23,513 nt of DNA from positions 1-23,513 of the forward strand of contig JAUPUH010000033.1 in the NCBI GenBank assembly GCA_030917665.1. Reading direction: 5' to 3'. The notes beneath the pieces were generated by a model that saw only the letters and a program-made list of their open reading frames with translations, had not been told where the DNA came from and made no database searches. Source of the stretch: Patescibacteria group bacterium. GTDB taxonomy: Bacteria > Patescibacteriota > Minisyncoccia > Phycocordibacterales > PALSA-1337. Position numbers and translations under genes: made by a program. This document shows, one piece after another, positions 6,548 to 13,498 of the stretch (the stretch's first letter is position 1; every line of letters begins with the position of its first letter).

Positions 6548-8243
6548 AGGTGTGTGTACTTTTTTGTGACTCAAGTATCTGAGCGTATTCGGCAGACGTA
6601 TCAGCAAGCTCGTCATGAGTTCCTTGTGCAAGTATTTCTCCTTCCATAAGAAGGATTATTTTCTCGAAATGCTTTACTGAACGCACTTTCTGCGTCACAG
6701 ATACGATGGTTATGCCAGGATAATTCTTTTCGATATTTGCCAAGATTTTCTTTTCGGTTGCTGAGTCCACGCGAGCGGTAAAGTCGTCGAGCAGGAGCAC
6801 CTGAGGGTTGAGCGCGAGCGCGCGTGCAAGCATAATACGTTGCTTCTGTCCCCCAGAAAGACTCGTGCCTCGCTCAGACGCTATTGTCTCGAGTCCATTT
6901 GGCAGCGTATCGACAAAATCAGCAAGTTCCGCTGTTTCGATTGCCTTCTGAATATCTTCTTGCTTCGCGTCTCTACTGAAAGCAATATTTTCCATCAAAC
7001 TTAAATTGAACATAACACTATCCTGAAAAACGAGAGCAATTTGAGAATGGATAGCTTTTTTTGAATAATCTTTAAGAGGCTTTCCATCAATCAAAATTTC
7101 TCCTGTCGTCGGTTTAATAAGTCCAATGAGAAGGTAAAGGAGTTGAGTCTTTCCTGCTGCTGTCGGTCCAAGTATCGCAGTTTTTGTTCCTGCCTTAACA
7201 GAGAAAGATGCATCTTCAAGAGCGGGCTTTTCACCATACATAAGTGATACATTTTTAAATTCAATATCTCCCAAGATGGGAGTATCGATAGTTCCTACTT
7301 CTTTTTCTTCAGGACTATTGAGTAATTCTGAAATACGGTTATATGATGCTTGAGCTTGAGAAATCATGCTCGAAACGAAACCAAGCATGATGATCGGGAA
7401 TATCAGAATGAAAACATAAGACTGGAATGCGGTAAAATCTCCGAGCGTCATGTTCCCACCGATCACGAAGTATCCGCCAAGAGCAAGAATGACAAGCGAT
7501 GCGAGATTGGCAATAATACCGATCGATGGCACGATGATAGAGAAATATTTCAAGATTTTCAGCCCGTTTTCTTTAGATAACGTATTCACAATCGAAAATT
7601 TCTTATACTCATGTTGTCCTGAATTGAACACTCTCACAAGAGCCGAACCGAGAACACTCTCGCTGATGATAAGGTTAAGCTTGTCGATGATTTCCTGCGT
7701 CTCCTTAAACAATGGACCGAGACGAGAAAAGACAACGAAGAAGAGAATTCCGATAATCGGAAGTATCGCAAGAACCGCGAGTGCAAGTTTCCAATTTATA
7801 ACAAAAAGCAGAATTGCTGCTCCGATAACCACTACTGAAGAAGAAACCACCGTGACCACCGCCATTGATACAAACATCTTTATCGCATCGATATCTGAAG
7901 TAAGGTATGTCAGAAGTTTCGTTGATTTTTCCTGTTCGAGCTGTTGAAAACTGAGGTTTGAAATTTTCCTTGCGAGAGTATTTCTCATATCGCGTGCCAC
8001 TCGCTCTGAAGTGTAAACCTGAAATAACCCTTGAAAATATGTCAGAATGAAAATAATAAAAGAAACGACAAGAAACTGAATAAGAAGTGTCTGTAGGTCA
8101 AGAGTACCTGCGCCGTGGTCATCGATTCCAATCGAGATAAGCTTCGGAATAATAAGGCTCAAACCGTTTACAAGAGCTGCAAGTATGACCAAAGCGGCCA
8201 CAAAGGCCTTATAGGGCTTTAATACACTTATAATAGAAGGCAT
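6540..8243 (-). CDS. ABC exporter half-transporter, subunit with degenerate catalytic site
   Basis: 567 aa, six-helix type I exporter domain (about 10-305) fused to an ATPase domain (about 325-560). Walker A is GPTAAGKT (359-366), Q-loop Q407, and the signature a canonical LSGGQ (462-466). Walker B ends in D486-D487, so the catalytic Glu is Asp, and the H-loop His is Gln (Q518 in SVTQKV). Asp at this position and loss of the switch His are known from heterodimeric exporters such as TM287/288 and BmrCD, where one ATP site is non-hydrolytic. The partner's altered LSLGQ would face this site, which strongly supports a heterodimer. The ATG at 8243 has its own promoter candidate; the partner gene overlaps its end by 8 bp. 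Stop is TAA. Confidence 0.93.
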   Translation of the reverse strand: MPSIISVLKPYKAFVAALVILAALVNGLSLIIPKLISIGIDDHGAGTLDLQTLLIQFLVVSFIIFILTYFQGLFQVYTSERVARDMRNTLARKISNLSFQQLEQEKSTKLLTYLTSDIDAIKMFVSMAVVTVVSSSVVVIGAAILLFVINWKLALAVLAILPIIGILFFVVFSRLGPLFKETQEIIDKLNLIISESVLGSALVRVFNSGQHEYKKFSIVNTLSKENGLKILKYFSIIVPSIGIIANLASLVILALGGYFVIGGNMTLGDFTAFQSYVFILIFPIIMLGFVSSMISQAQASYNRISELLNSPEEKEVGTIDTPILGDIEFKNVSLMYGEKPALEDASFSVKAGTKTAILGPTAAGKTQLLYLLIGLIKPTTGEILIDGKPLKDYSKKAIHSQIALVFQDSVMFNLSLMENIAFSRDAKQEDIQKAIETAELADFVDTLPNGLETIASERGTSLSGGQKQRIMLARALALNPQVLLLDDFTARVDSATEKKILANIEKNYPGITIVSVTQKVRSVKHFEKIILLMEGEILAQGTHDELADTSAEYAQILESQKSTHTYE

Positions 8244-8252
8244 AAGAAACCT

Positions 8253-8281
8253 ATAGTATCGTAAAAATTAAGGGAATTCAA
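8253..8281 (-). promoter_or_regulatory. Promoter of the ABC exporter operon
   Basis: TTGAAT (8281-8276), a 17-bp spacer and TACTAT (8258-8253) on the minus strand. The predicted +1 is at 8246, leaving a 3-nt leader before the ATG at 8243. The -35 lies inside the 3' end of the metallo-hydrolase gene, so the exporter operon may be transcribed independently of it. Confidence 0.45.
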
Positions 8282-8909
8282 TCTCCTTTCCTAACTCCAA
8301 AGATACAAATTGTATCCCCGCCTTTTCTGCATAAATTTTTGGTAGGCGTTCGGTAATACCATGTGTTCGGATAAGATTTCCATCATGGACTGGAAAAGCA
8401 ATTCTTGGTTTTACTTCAAGGAGATAGTCGACTGACTGCGAAATCATGCCCCATGGAGCTGACACGGGTAAAGCTAAAATATCGACGGGTATTTGTGGGT
8501 TATAAAAGGCATCGCCAGGATAAAATAGTTTTTTATCGAAAAAGTAACCTGTGTTTTCTACTTGTTCATAATCCCGATAAATAGGCGCGTGTACCGTTCC
8601 ATGCCCGGAGATTTCTACTCCACCCACTTCGATTTTTTCTCCATCAGTAACTTTTGTATACGAAATGGATTCTTTATCAAGAATCTTTCCAACTGAAGCA
8701 TTTGTGATGATCTGGGCCTGAGGATTATTCACCAAAATCATCTTAAGAGACTCGACATGCAAATGGTCGGTGTGTTCATGTGTAATAACTACGCAATCGA
8801 TATTTTTAACATCATTTTGTTCAGTGGTATAAGCGCCTGGATCAGTAAGAAAACGCTTTCCATTTATTTCAATAATGAGACAGCAGTGGCCGAGTTTTGT
8901 GATTTTCAT
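8268..8909 (-). CDS. Metallo-beta-lactamase-fold hydrolase, UlaG-like
   Basis: 213 aa, a single MBL domain beginning at the first residue, with no signal peptide, so cytoplasmic. The metal motif THEHTDHLH gives H44, H46, D48 and H49. Further candidate ligands are H107 (SGHGTVHAPI), D133 (YPGDAF) and H175 (PVHDGN), enough for a two-metal site. The opening KITKLGHCCLIIEINGKRFLTDPG is typical of the UlaG/YycJ-like metal-dependent hydrolase branch, which includes L-ascorbate-6-phosphate lactonases and many uncharacterised members. The substrate is not predictable, and no ascorbate genes are nearby. It lies between tRNA-Ser and the ABC operon, 24 bp before the latter. Its ATG is exactly at the predicted transcription start of an extended -10 promoter. 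Stop is TAA. Confidence 0.88.
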   Translation of the reverse strand: MKITKLGHCCLIIEINGKRFLTDPGAYTTEQNDVKNIDCVVITHEHTDHLHVESLKMILVNNPQAQIITNASVGKILDKESISYTKVTDGEKIEVGGVEISGHGTVHAPIYRDYEQVENTGYFFDKKLFYPGDAFYNPQIPVDILALPVSAPWGMISQSVDYLLEVKPRIAFPVHDGNLIRTHGITERLPKIYAEKAGIQFVSLELGKEIEFP

Positions 8910-8915
8910 ATTTTT

Positions 8916-8924
8916 ATTTTAACA
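8916..8924 (-). promoter_or_regulatory. Extended -10 promoter giving a leaderless mRNA
   Basis: On the minus strand TGTTAAAAT (8924-8916) combines a TGn extension with TAAAAT. Six bases follow, then the ATG of the MBL-fold gene at 8909. The A of ATG is therefore the predicted +1. It lies directly behind the tRNA-Ser 3' end, so this gene need not depend on read-through. Confidence 0.45.
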
Positions 8925-8942
8925 CAAACAAAACCAAACCAG

Positions 8943-9029
8943 CGGAAGATGAGGGATTTGAACCCTCGAAGGCCGTTAAGCCTTACCACCTTTCCAAGAT
9001 GGCGCACTAGACCACTATGCGAATCTTCC
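8943..9029 (-). tRNA. tRNA-Ser(GGA)
   Basis: An 87-nt class II tRNA. The acceptor stem GGAAGAT pairs with ATCTTCC. The D-arm has a 3-bp GCA/TGC stem. The anticodon stem CCATC/GGTGG (one U-G pair) holds loop TTGGAAA, giving anticodon GGA, which reads UCC and UCU. A long variable arm (AAGGC/GCCTT) is diagnostic of serine, leucine or bacterial tyrosine tRNAs. The T-stem is GAGGG/CCCTC with loop TTCAAAT, and the discriminator is G, as expected for serine. CCA is not encoded and must be added by the CCA-adding enzyme. The 5' end lies 13 bp after the stop of the TPM gene, so it may be processed from that transcript. Confidence 0.96.
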
Positions 9030-9042
9030 AATGTGAAATATA

Positions 9043-9897
9043 TTACCACCTTCCACTCGAACCTCCACCTCCTGACATTCCACCCCCAAATCCCCCAAAA
9101 CCTCCTCCTGATCCACCATGCCCACCCCCAAAACCTCCCATGAATCCTCCAGGTCCACCTCCCCCTTTTGAAAAAAGAAAATCAATAATCAAACCAAGAA
9201 TCGTGAGTCCAATAATTGAAAGGATTCCTGTGAAAACGAAGCCAAACATAAATCCGATAATAATTCCGATAATTCCTCCGACGACACCGCCGAGCCACCA
9301 CGATTTTGTTCTACCCAAAACACTTGCAAGAACTATAAAGATGACGAAACCATAATGCTGTAAGAAATAGAGAATACCAGATGCGGAGCTTGTCTCGGGT
9401 TCGGTAGAATAATCCGCCTCGCTTTTGACGACATCAATGATTGCCTGCGTTCCTGCAACAATACCCTCTTCCATCTTTCCTTCCTTGAAAGCTGGAATTA
9501 TTATTTTTTGAATGATACCAAAAGATTGAGCATCTGTAAGCGCACCTTCAAGGCCATAACCAACCTCTATTCGCACCTGTCGATCCTTGGGAGCAATTAA
9601 GAAGAGAACTCCGTTGTCCTTCGCTTCACCCCCAATTCCCCACTCCTCAAAAAGCTTTACTGCGTATTTTTCTATTGTCTCATCGCCGAGAGTTGGGACC
9701 GTCACAACTGCGACCTGTATAGTTGTCTCCTTGCTGAAGGCGGAGAGCTGCTGTTCAAGCTGTGTCTGAACTGCAGGAGAGATAGTCTCTGCATAATCAT
9801 TCACAAAACCCTGGGGCTTTCCAGGGCTTGTGTAGGCAACAACAAAAATAGCGCCAGTAAAAAAGAGTAATGTTGCGAGTAAGAAGGCTCGCTTCAT
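9043..9897 (-). CDS. TPM-domain (YgcG-like) membrane protein with Gly-rich tail
   Basis: 284 aa from the ATG at 9897. Order: signal peptide or first helix (1-21, ending near AYTSPG), TPM domain (about 30-155; FVNDYAETISP, TIQVAVVTVPTLGDETIEKYA, NGVLFLIAPKDRQVRIEVGYGLEGALTD), hydrophobic helices (about 175-243), and a tail of Gly/Phe/Ser (244-284) ending SSGRW. This layout matches YgcG-type proteins, in which the TPM domain lies outside the membrane. The domain is often called a phosphatase (TLP18.3/Psb32/MOLO-1), but a biochemical role in bacteria is not settled. It starts 4 bp after the lemA stop, and LemA-TPM pairs are a recurrent arrangement. An upstream in-frame ATG (9984) is rejected because it lies inside lemA and precedes the signal peptide. 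Stop is TAA. Confidence 0.9.
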   Translation of the reverse strand: MKRAFLLATLLFFTGAIFVVAYTSPGKPQGFVNDYAETISPAVQTQLEQQLSAFSKETTIQVAVVTVPTLGDETIEKYAVKLFEEWGIGGEAKDNGVLFLIAPKDRQVRIEVGYGLEGALTDAQSFGIIQKIIIPAFKEGKMEEGIVAGTQAIIDVVKSEADYSTEPETSSASGILYFLQHYGFVIFIVLASVLGRTKSWWLGGVVGGIIGIIIGFMFGFVFTGILSIIGLTILGLIIDFLFSKGGGGPGGFMGGFGGGHGGSGGGFGGFGGGMSGGGGSSGRW

Positions 9898-9901
9898 GAT
9901 A

Positions 9902-10456
9902 TTAGAACTTAACCTGTGGAGCATTTTCTGCACCCGCTGTAGCTTCGAAGTATGATCTTTCCTCAAAGCCTGTAAAAGAAGCAATGATTGAGCTTGGTAT
10001 CCTCATGACCTTAAGATTATAGGCCTTTACGTCTTCATTGAATCTCATTCGTTCGACACTAATGCGGTTTTCAGTTCCCTCATTCTGAGCCATAAGTGTC
10101 TGAACCACGTCTGAAGACTTCAATTGGGGATAGTTTTCTGTAATAACAAGGAGTCGTCCGAGAGCACTCTCAACCTGTCCGGCTGCACGAGCCTTTTCAT
10201 CTACTGTCGTCGCGCCAGAATATTTTGTTCGAGCTTCTGCGATTGCAGTAAATACTGCTTGTTCCTGTCCCATCACACCCTTTGCTGATTCCACCAAATT
10301 TGGAATGAGATCAAAACGTCGCTGATAGTCGACTTCCACTTGTTTCCATTGAGTGTCAGCATTGATGCTGAGTGTCACAAGAACGTTGTAGGTAGAGAAG
10401 CCATACCAGACAACTGCGAGAACAACAATAACAATGATAGCAAGTGTTTTTTTCAT
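9902..10456 (-). CDS. lemA: LemA family membrane-anchored protein
   Basis: 184 aa. One N-terminal membrane helix (about 4-22) is followed by a helical-bundle domain. Recognisable LemA segments are VEVDYQRRFDLIPNLVESAKG (about 41-61), EQAVFTAIAEARTKY, ESALGRLLVITENYPQLKSS and a final NEDVKAYNLKVMRIPSSIIASFTGF, close to the family's usual NxxVxxYNxxxxxFPxxxxA ending. LemA proteins are common membrane proteins of poorly defined role. The adjacent TPM-domain gene starts 4 bp downstream, so the two products probably act together at the envelope. The gene begins 23 bp after the preceding anchored-protein gene and may belong to the same transcript. No Shine-Dalgarno is visible. Stop is TAA. Confidence 0.95.
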   Translation of the reverse strand: MKKTLAIIVIVVLAVVWYGFSTYNVLVTLSINADTQWKQVEVDYQRRFDLIPNLVESAKGVMGQEQAVFTAIAEARTKYSGATTVDEKARAAGQVESALGRLLVITENYPQLKSSDVVQTLMAQNEGTENRISVERMRFNEDVKAYNLKVMRIPSSIIASFTGFEERSYFEATAGAENAPQVKF

Positions 10457-10479
10457 GTATATTTTAAATAAACTAATAA

Positions 10480-11154
10480 CTATTTCTTTGGAGAAACCTT
10501 TGTTTCGTCCTGTCCAGCTGGACCCACAACAAACTTAAATGATTTAATCATGTCTTTGAACTGCGCATCCGTAGTGTCGACAAGCATAGTATTTCGGGCA
10601 CCTACAGCCTGTGCATCAGCACCGACAAATCCCTTGCTTGTAGGACTAAGGACGACTGAAGTAAATGTGAAGAAATAACAAATCGAGTCTTTCTGGAGAG
10701 AGTACATTCTGCTGAAGTAGTTTCGTCCCTGTACTGTGTTTGCAATAGAAATCATATTGAAAGAAAGATCACCAACCTTAAGCACATCTCTTTCCTTAAC
10801 AGTTGTTACTGGCGGAAATGCGCATTTTGATGAAAGAATATCAATTTTTGCCTGAAGGTTTCCGATTGTATTCTTTTCCTTTGTTGAATCTGTAATTACG
10901 CTAAAAGTAACGTTATTGGCAGCTTCACCACGCTCCCATGTTGTAGGATACTTCACCGAAAAGCCAAGTTCATCATTCTTGTATTCTGAAAGCTTATCAG
11001 AAACTTTGACTGTCTGACTTGTAGGAACCTTTAGTTCATCCTGCGCAGCATCCTCCTTATCATTGTCAGTAACACCCTTGTTTGAGCTTGTAAATTTCCA
11101 TGCGACCGCACCGATGACAGCCAGAATAAGGACTAAGATGATGATTTTTTTCAT
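10480..11154 (-). CDS. Membrane-anchored extracytoplasmic protein, PsbP-like, function unknown
   Basis: 224 aa. An N-terminal helix (about 3-20) anchors the protein; there is no lipobox Cys. A polar, acidic linker (about 23-55) leads to a soluble domain that starts YKNDELGFSVKYPTTWE, an opening typical of PsbP-like domains and of many small anchored proteins in this type of organism. Two cysteines (in SSKCAFPP and DSICYFF) could form a disulfide outside the cell. The domain ends near IKSFKFV, followed by a short charged tail. No enzymatic motif is seen. It sits between groEL and lemA on the same strand, with its own promoter candidate overlapping an inverted repeat just ahead of the ATG. Stop is TAG. 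Confidence 0.65.
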   Translation of the reverse strand: MKKIIILVLILAVIGAVAWKFTSSNKGVTDNDKEDAAQDELKVPTSQTVKVSDKLSEYKNDELGFSVKYPTTWERGEAANNVTFSVITDSTKEKNTIGNLQAKIDILSSKCAFPPVTTVKERDVLKVGDLSFNMISIANTVQGRNYFSRMYSLQKDSICYFFTFTSVVLSPTSKGFVGADAQAVGARNTMLVDTTDAQFKDMIKSFKFVVGPAGQDETKVSPKK

Positions 11155-11191
11155 AGTATAAAAATTATACTATATATAGTGAAAAAATCAA
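11155..11191 (-). promoter_or_regulatory. Promoter with overlapping inverted repeats ahead of the anchored-protein gene
   Basis: On the minus strand: TTGATT (11191-11186), 16-bp spacer, perfect TATAAT (11169-11164), predicted +1 at 11157, and ATG at 11154 after a 3-nt leader. The -10 lies in a perfect 7-bp inverted repeat (AGTATAA, 3-nt spacer, TTATACT; 11155-11171). The spacer contains a 12-bp palindrome ACTATATATAGT (11169-11180). The repeats could be an operator, but AT-rich promoters form such repeats by chance. Confidence 0.45.
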
Positions 11192-11197
11192 CGATAA

Positions 11198-12826
11198 CTA
11201 AGAAAAGCTCTCCGAACCTGCTTTCTCATCTTTTTTTACCTCTTCTGCGATTGCGGCTTCGGTCGTAAGAAGAAGTGCTGAAGCTGAACATGAGTTTTGA
11301 ACGCCGAACCGAGTAACTTTTACAGGATCGATAATACCGAGAGCAATCATATCGGGAACCATTTCGTCCTTATATGCATCATACCCTGCATTTCCCTTTC
11401 CATTTTTTACTTTTTCAACTATGACCGATCCATCATCCTTACCTGCATTCATTGCAATCTGCTTCAAGGGTGCCTCAAGTGCTTTAAGCACAATCTGGTA
11501 TCCAAGCTCGAATTCCTTTGATGGATGCTTCTTATTCACAAGACTATCAGAAACTTTTTGGGATGCTTTTATGAGAGCAACACCTCCTCCAGCAACAATT
11601 CCCTCTTCGATCGCTGCTTTTGTAGCATTCACTGCGTCTTCGATTTTTAATTTGAGATATTTAATCTCAGTTTCTGTTGCTGCGCCCACACGGATAACCG
11701 CGACTCCACCGGAAAGCTTGGCAATGCGCTCATCAAGCTTTTCTTTATCATATTTTGAATCAAGTGCATCTCTCTGTTGCTTAAGCTGTGAAATCCTTTC
11801 TTCGATATCGCTTTTCTTTCCTTTTCCACCGACGATGACTGTCGTATCTTTCTTTGAAACAACCCGTCGAGCTTTTCCAAGCATCGCAACTTCTGCATTT
11901 TCAAAGGTAATTCCAACATCTTCAGATATGACCTTTGCCCCAACTGTTACAGCGATGTCTTCAAGAATAGCTTTCTTACTATCCCCATAACCTGGAGCCT
12001 TAATAGCAAGGACGCTTAATGTTCCACGAAGCTTATTTACTATAAATGTAGAAAGTGCTTCACCATCGATATCTTCTGCAAGAATGACAAGGTCCTTTTT
12101 TCCAGCCGCGGCGAGCTTTTCGAGCAATGGCAAGACTTCCTTTATTGATGAAATCTTTTTATCTGTAATCAAAATCGCCGGATCGTTATACTCTGCCTCC
12201 ATCCTCTCTGCATTTGTAACGAGATAAGGGGAAATGTAGCCCTTATCAAATTCGATTCCTTCAGTCACTTCTGATTCGAGACCGATTGATTGTGACTCTT
12301 CGACAGTTACGACGCCATCCTTACCCACCTTCTTTATCGTGTCAGCGATAATATTGCCGAGCTCAACTGATTCTGCGGAAATCGTAGCAACCTGACGAAT
12401 CTCTTCATCTGTCTTGATTGGTTTCGCAATTGATTTGAGAGCTGTCACAACGTCCTTTGCTGCTGCTTCAATACCGAACTTTACACCCATTGCATTTAAT
12501 CCCATTGAAGTGTATTTCATTCCTTCATTCACAATAGCCTGTGTAAGTACAACCGAAGTAGTCGTTCCATCTCCAGCAACTTCATTTGTTTTTGTTGCAA
12601 CTTCTTTGATGATTTCAGCACCCATGTTTTCAAACTTGTCTTTGAGAGAAATTTCTCGAGCAATTGAAACACCGTCGTTTGTAATTGTCGGTGCGCCATA
12701 GCCTTTTTCAAGCACAACATTGCGCCCTCGAGGACCGAGAGTGATTTTTACGGCATCCGCAACTGCATCAACGCCTCTTTTAAGGGATTTACGAGCTTCT
12801 TCATTGTAAAGGATTGTTTTTGACAT
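11198..12826 (-). CDS. groEL: Chaperonin GroEL (60 kDa)
   Basis: 542 aa, close to the E. coli length (548). It forms the double-ring folding chamber with GroES in the cytoplasm. ATP-site motifs are present: GPRGRNVVLEK (31-41), D51 (TNDG) and GDGTTT (85-90), plus the VAGGGVALI segment and the KIEDAVNATKAAIEEG segment containing the catalytic-Asp equivalent. The apical domain carries EGIEFDKGYISPYLVTN. The usual flexible Gly-Gly-Met tail of bacterial GroEL is missing; the protein ends in charged and serine residues (KKDEKAGSESFS). The ATG is 11 bp after the groES stop without a Shine-Dalgarno, consistent with a groESL operon. Stop is TAG. Confidence 0.98.
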   Translation of the reverse strand: MSKTILYNEEARKSLKRGVDAVADAVKITLGPRGRNVVLEKGYGAPTITNDGVSIAREISLKDKFENMGAEIIKEVATKTNEVAGDGTTTSVVLTQAIVNEGMKYTSMGLNAMGVKFGIEAAAKDVVTALKSIAKPIKTDEEIRQVATISAESVELGNIIADTIKKVGKDGVVTVEESQSIGLESEVTEGIEFDKGYISPYLVTNAERMEAEYNDPAILITDKKISSIKEVLPLLEKLAAAGKKDLVILAEDIDGEALSTFIVNKLRGTLSVLAIKAPGYGDSKKAILEDIAVTVGAKVISEDVGITFENAEVAMLGKARRVVSKKDTTVIVGGKGKKSDIEERISQLKQQRDALDSKYDKEKLDERIAKLSGGVAVIRVGAATETEIKYLKLKIEDAVNATKAAIEEGIVAGGGVALIKASQKVSDSLVNKKHPSKEFELGYQIVLKALEAPLKQIAMNAGKDDGSVIVEKVKNGKGNAGYDAYKDEMVPDMIALGIIDPVKVTRFGVQNSCSASALLLTTEAAIAEEVKKDEKAGSESFS

Positions 12827-12837
12827 GGAGTTTTAAT

Positions 12838-13155
12838 TTATTTTATTACGGCCAATAATTCGTTTTCTTTCACTATGTAGTATTCCTCTCCTTCGATCGT
12901 TATCTTATCTCCCCACTGGAAGAGTACTTCGTCTCCGACCTTCACTGAAACTGGGACTAATTTCCCATCTTCATATCTTCCAACACCGACTGCCACTACT
13001 TTCCCCGCCTTGCTTCCCTTATCTTCATTTACCGTAATCGGGATTATTATGCCGGACACAGTCTTTTTTTCCTGGGATAATGCTGCTTCTTTTATGAGAA
13101 CCCTATCTCCGAGCGGCTGTATATTTGCTTTTGATTTCTTTGTATCTTTTGTCAT
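12838..13155 (-). CDS. groES: Co-chaperonin GroES (10 kDa)
   Basis: 105 aa, slightly longer than the family norm of about 95 because of a basic N-terminal extension of some 10 residues. The core starts IQPLGDRVLIKEA (12-24). The mobile loop that docks on GroEL contains SGIIIP (39-44). GKVVAVGVGRYEDGKLVP and VGDEVLFQWGDKITIEGEEYYIVKENELLAVI complete the beta-barrel. It is the first gene of groES-groEL. The promoter region has TATAAT boxes but no CIRCE element (TTAGCACTC-N9-GAGTGCTAA), so HrcA control is not indicated. The gene is divergent from secG across 93 bp. Stop is TAA. Confidence 0.98.
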   Translation of the reverse strand: MTKDTKKSKANIQPLGDRVLIKEAALSQEKKTVSGIIIPITVNEDKGSKAGKVVAVGVGRYEDGKLVPVSVKVGDEVLFQWGDKITIEGEEYYIVKENELLAVIK

Positions 13156-13169
13156 AGAAAAATAATTTT

Positions 13170-13208
13170 ATTATATTCACATTATATAGAAAGCAGGAGC
13201 AGGCACAA
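13170..13208 (-). promoter_or_regulatory. groESL promoter region
   Basis: Two perfect TATAAT hexamers lie on the minus strand at 13186-13181 and 13175-13170. The first has TTGTGC (13208-13203) at a 16-bp spacing and would give a 19-nt leader. The second lacks a -35 and would give an 8-nt leader. No CIRCE or sigma-32-like sequence was recognised. Confidence 0.45.
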
Positions 13209-13211
13209 GAC

Positions 13212-13240
13212 TTGCAGAGCATATTCCAGTATGCTATAGT
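13212..13240 (+). promoter_or_regulatory. secG promoter, extended -10, near-leaderless, with internal inverted repeat
   Basis: TTGCAG (13212-13217), a 17-bp spacer and TATAGT (13235-13240) preceded by TGC, an extended -10. The predicted +1 at 13247 leaves 2 nt before the ATG at 13249. The spacer holds an inverted repeat AGCATA-TTCCAG-TATGCT (13218-13235) whose right arm touches the -10. Confidence 0.5.
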
Positions 13241-13248
13241 ACCTCGCA

Positions 13249-13479
13249 ATGAAGACTATCGCTTCTCTACTTCCGTACATACAGATTGTACTTGCAGTTA
13301 TACTTGTAACAGCAATACTCCTCCAAAGAACCGGCGCTCAAGTCGGCGGTGCTTTCGGCGGCAGCGACAATTTCAGCTCAGCGTTTCATACGCGACGCGG
13401 ATTTGAAAAGACCCTCTTCATTATTACCATTGTAGTTGCTATCCTCTTCGCAATTTCAGCTCTAGTTACTCTTATCTAA
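13249..13479 (+). CDS. secG: Preprotein translocase subunit SecG
   Basis: 76 aa, a normal SecG length. Two transmembrane helices (about 7-25 and 54-74) flank a cytoplasmic loop with LLQRTGAQVGGAFGGSDN (24-41), close to the family consensus (LLQ, then Gly-rich GAFGG). SecG assists SecYE and SecA in protein export across the cytoplasmic membrane. It is the first gene of a plus-strand run, followed after 19 bp by a peptide-binding protein and then RNase J. The ATG lies 8 nt after an extended -10 box, so the message is probably leaderless. Stop is TAA. Confidence 0.95.
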   Translation: MKTIASLLPYIQIVLAVILVTAILLQRTGAQVGGAFGGSDNFSSAFHTRRGFEKTLFIITIVVAILFAISALVTLI

Positions 13480-13498
13480 CACCTAATTACATACCGAA

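Noticed and set aside
6548..6631. Upstream in-frame start giving the second ABC subunit a 614-aa form
   Set aside because: The extra 28 residues lie inside the preceding ABC gene and do not look like an exporter N-terminus; the ATG at 6547, 8 bp inside the upstream end, fits coupling.
9898..9984. Upstream in-frame ATG extending the TPM protein by 29 residues
   Set aside because: It lies within lemA and would place a basic stretch ahead of an evident signal peptide starting MKRAFLLATLL.
11421..11990. Plus-strand 189-codon frame opposite groEL
   Set aside because: It is antisense to a fully conserved GroEL; the Ser/Phe-rich translation is typical of a shadow frame.
13156..13248. Possible CIRCE element at groESL
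   Set aside because: Neither TTAGCACTC nor GAGTGCTAA occurs; the only repeat (AGCATA/TATGCT) is unrelated and lies in the secG promoter.
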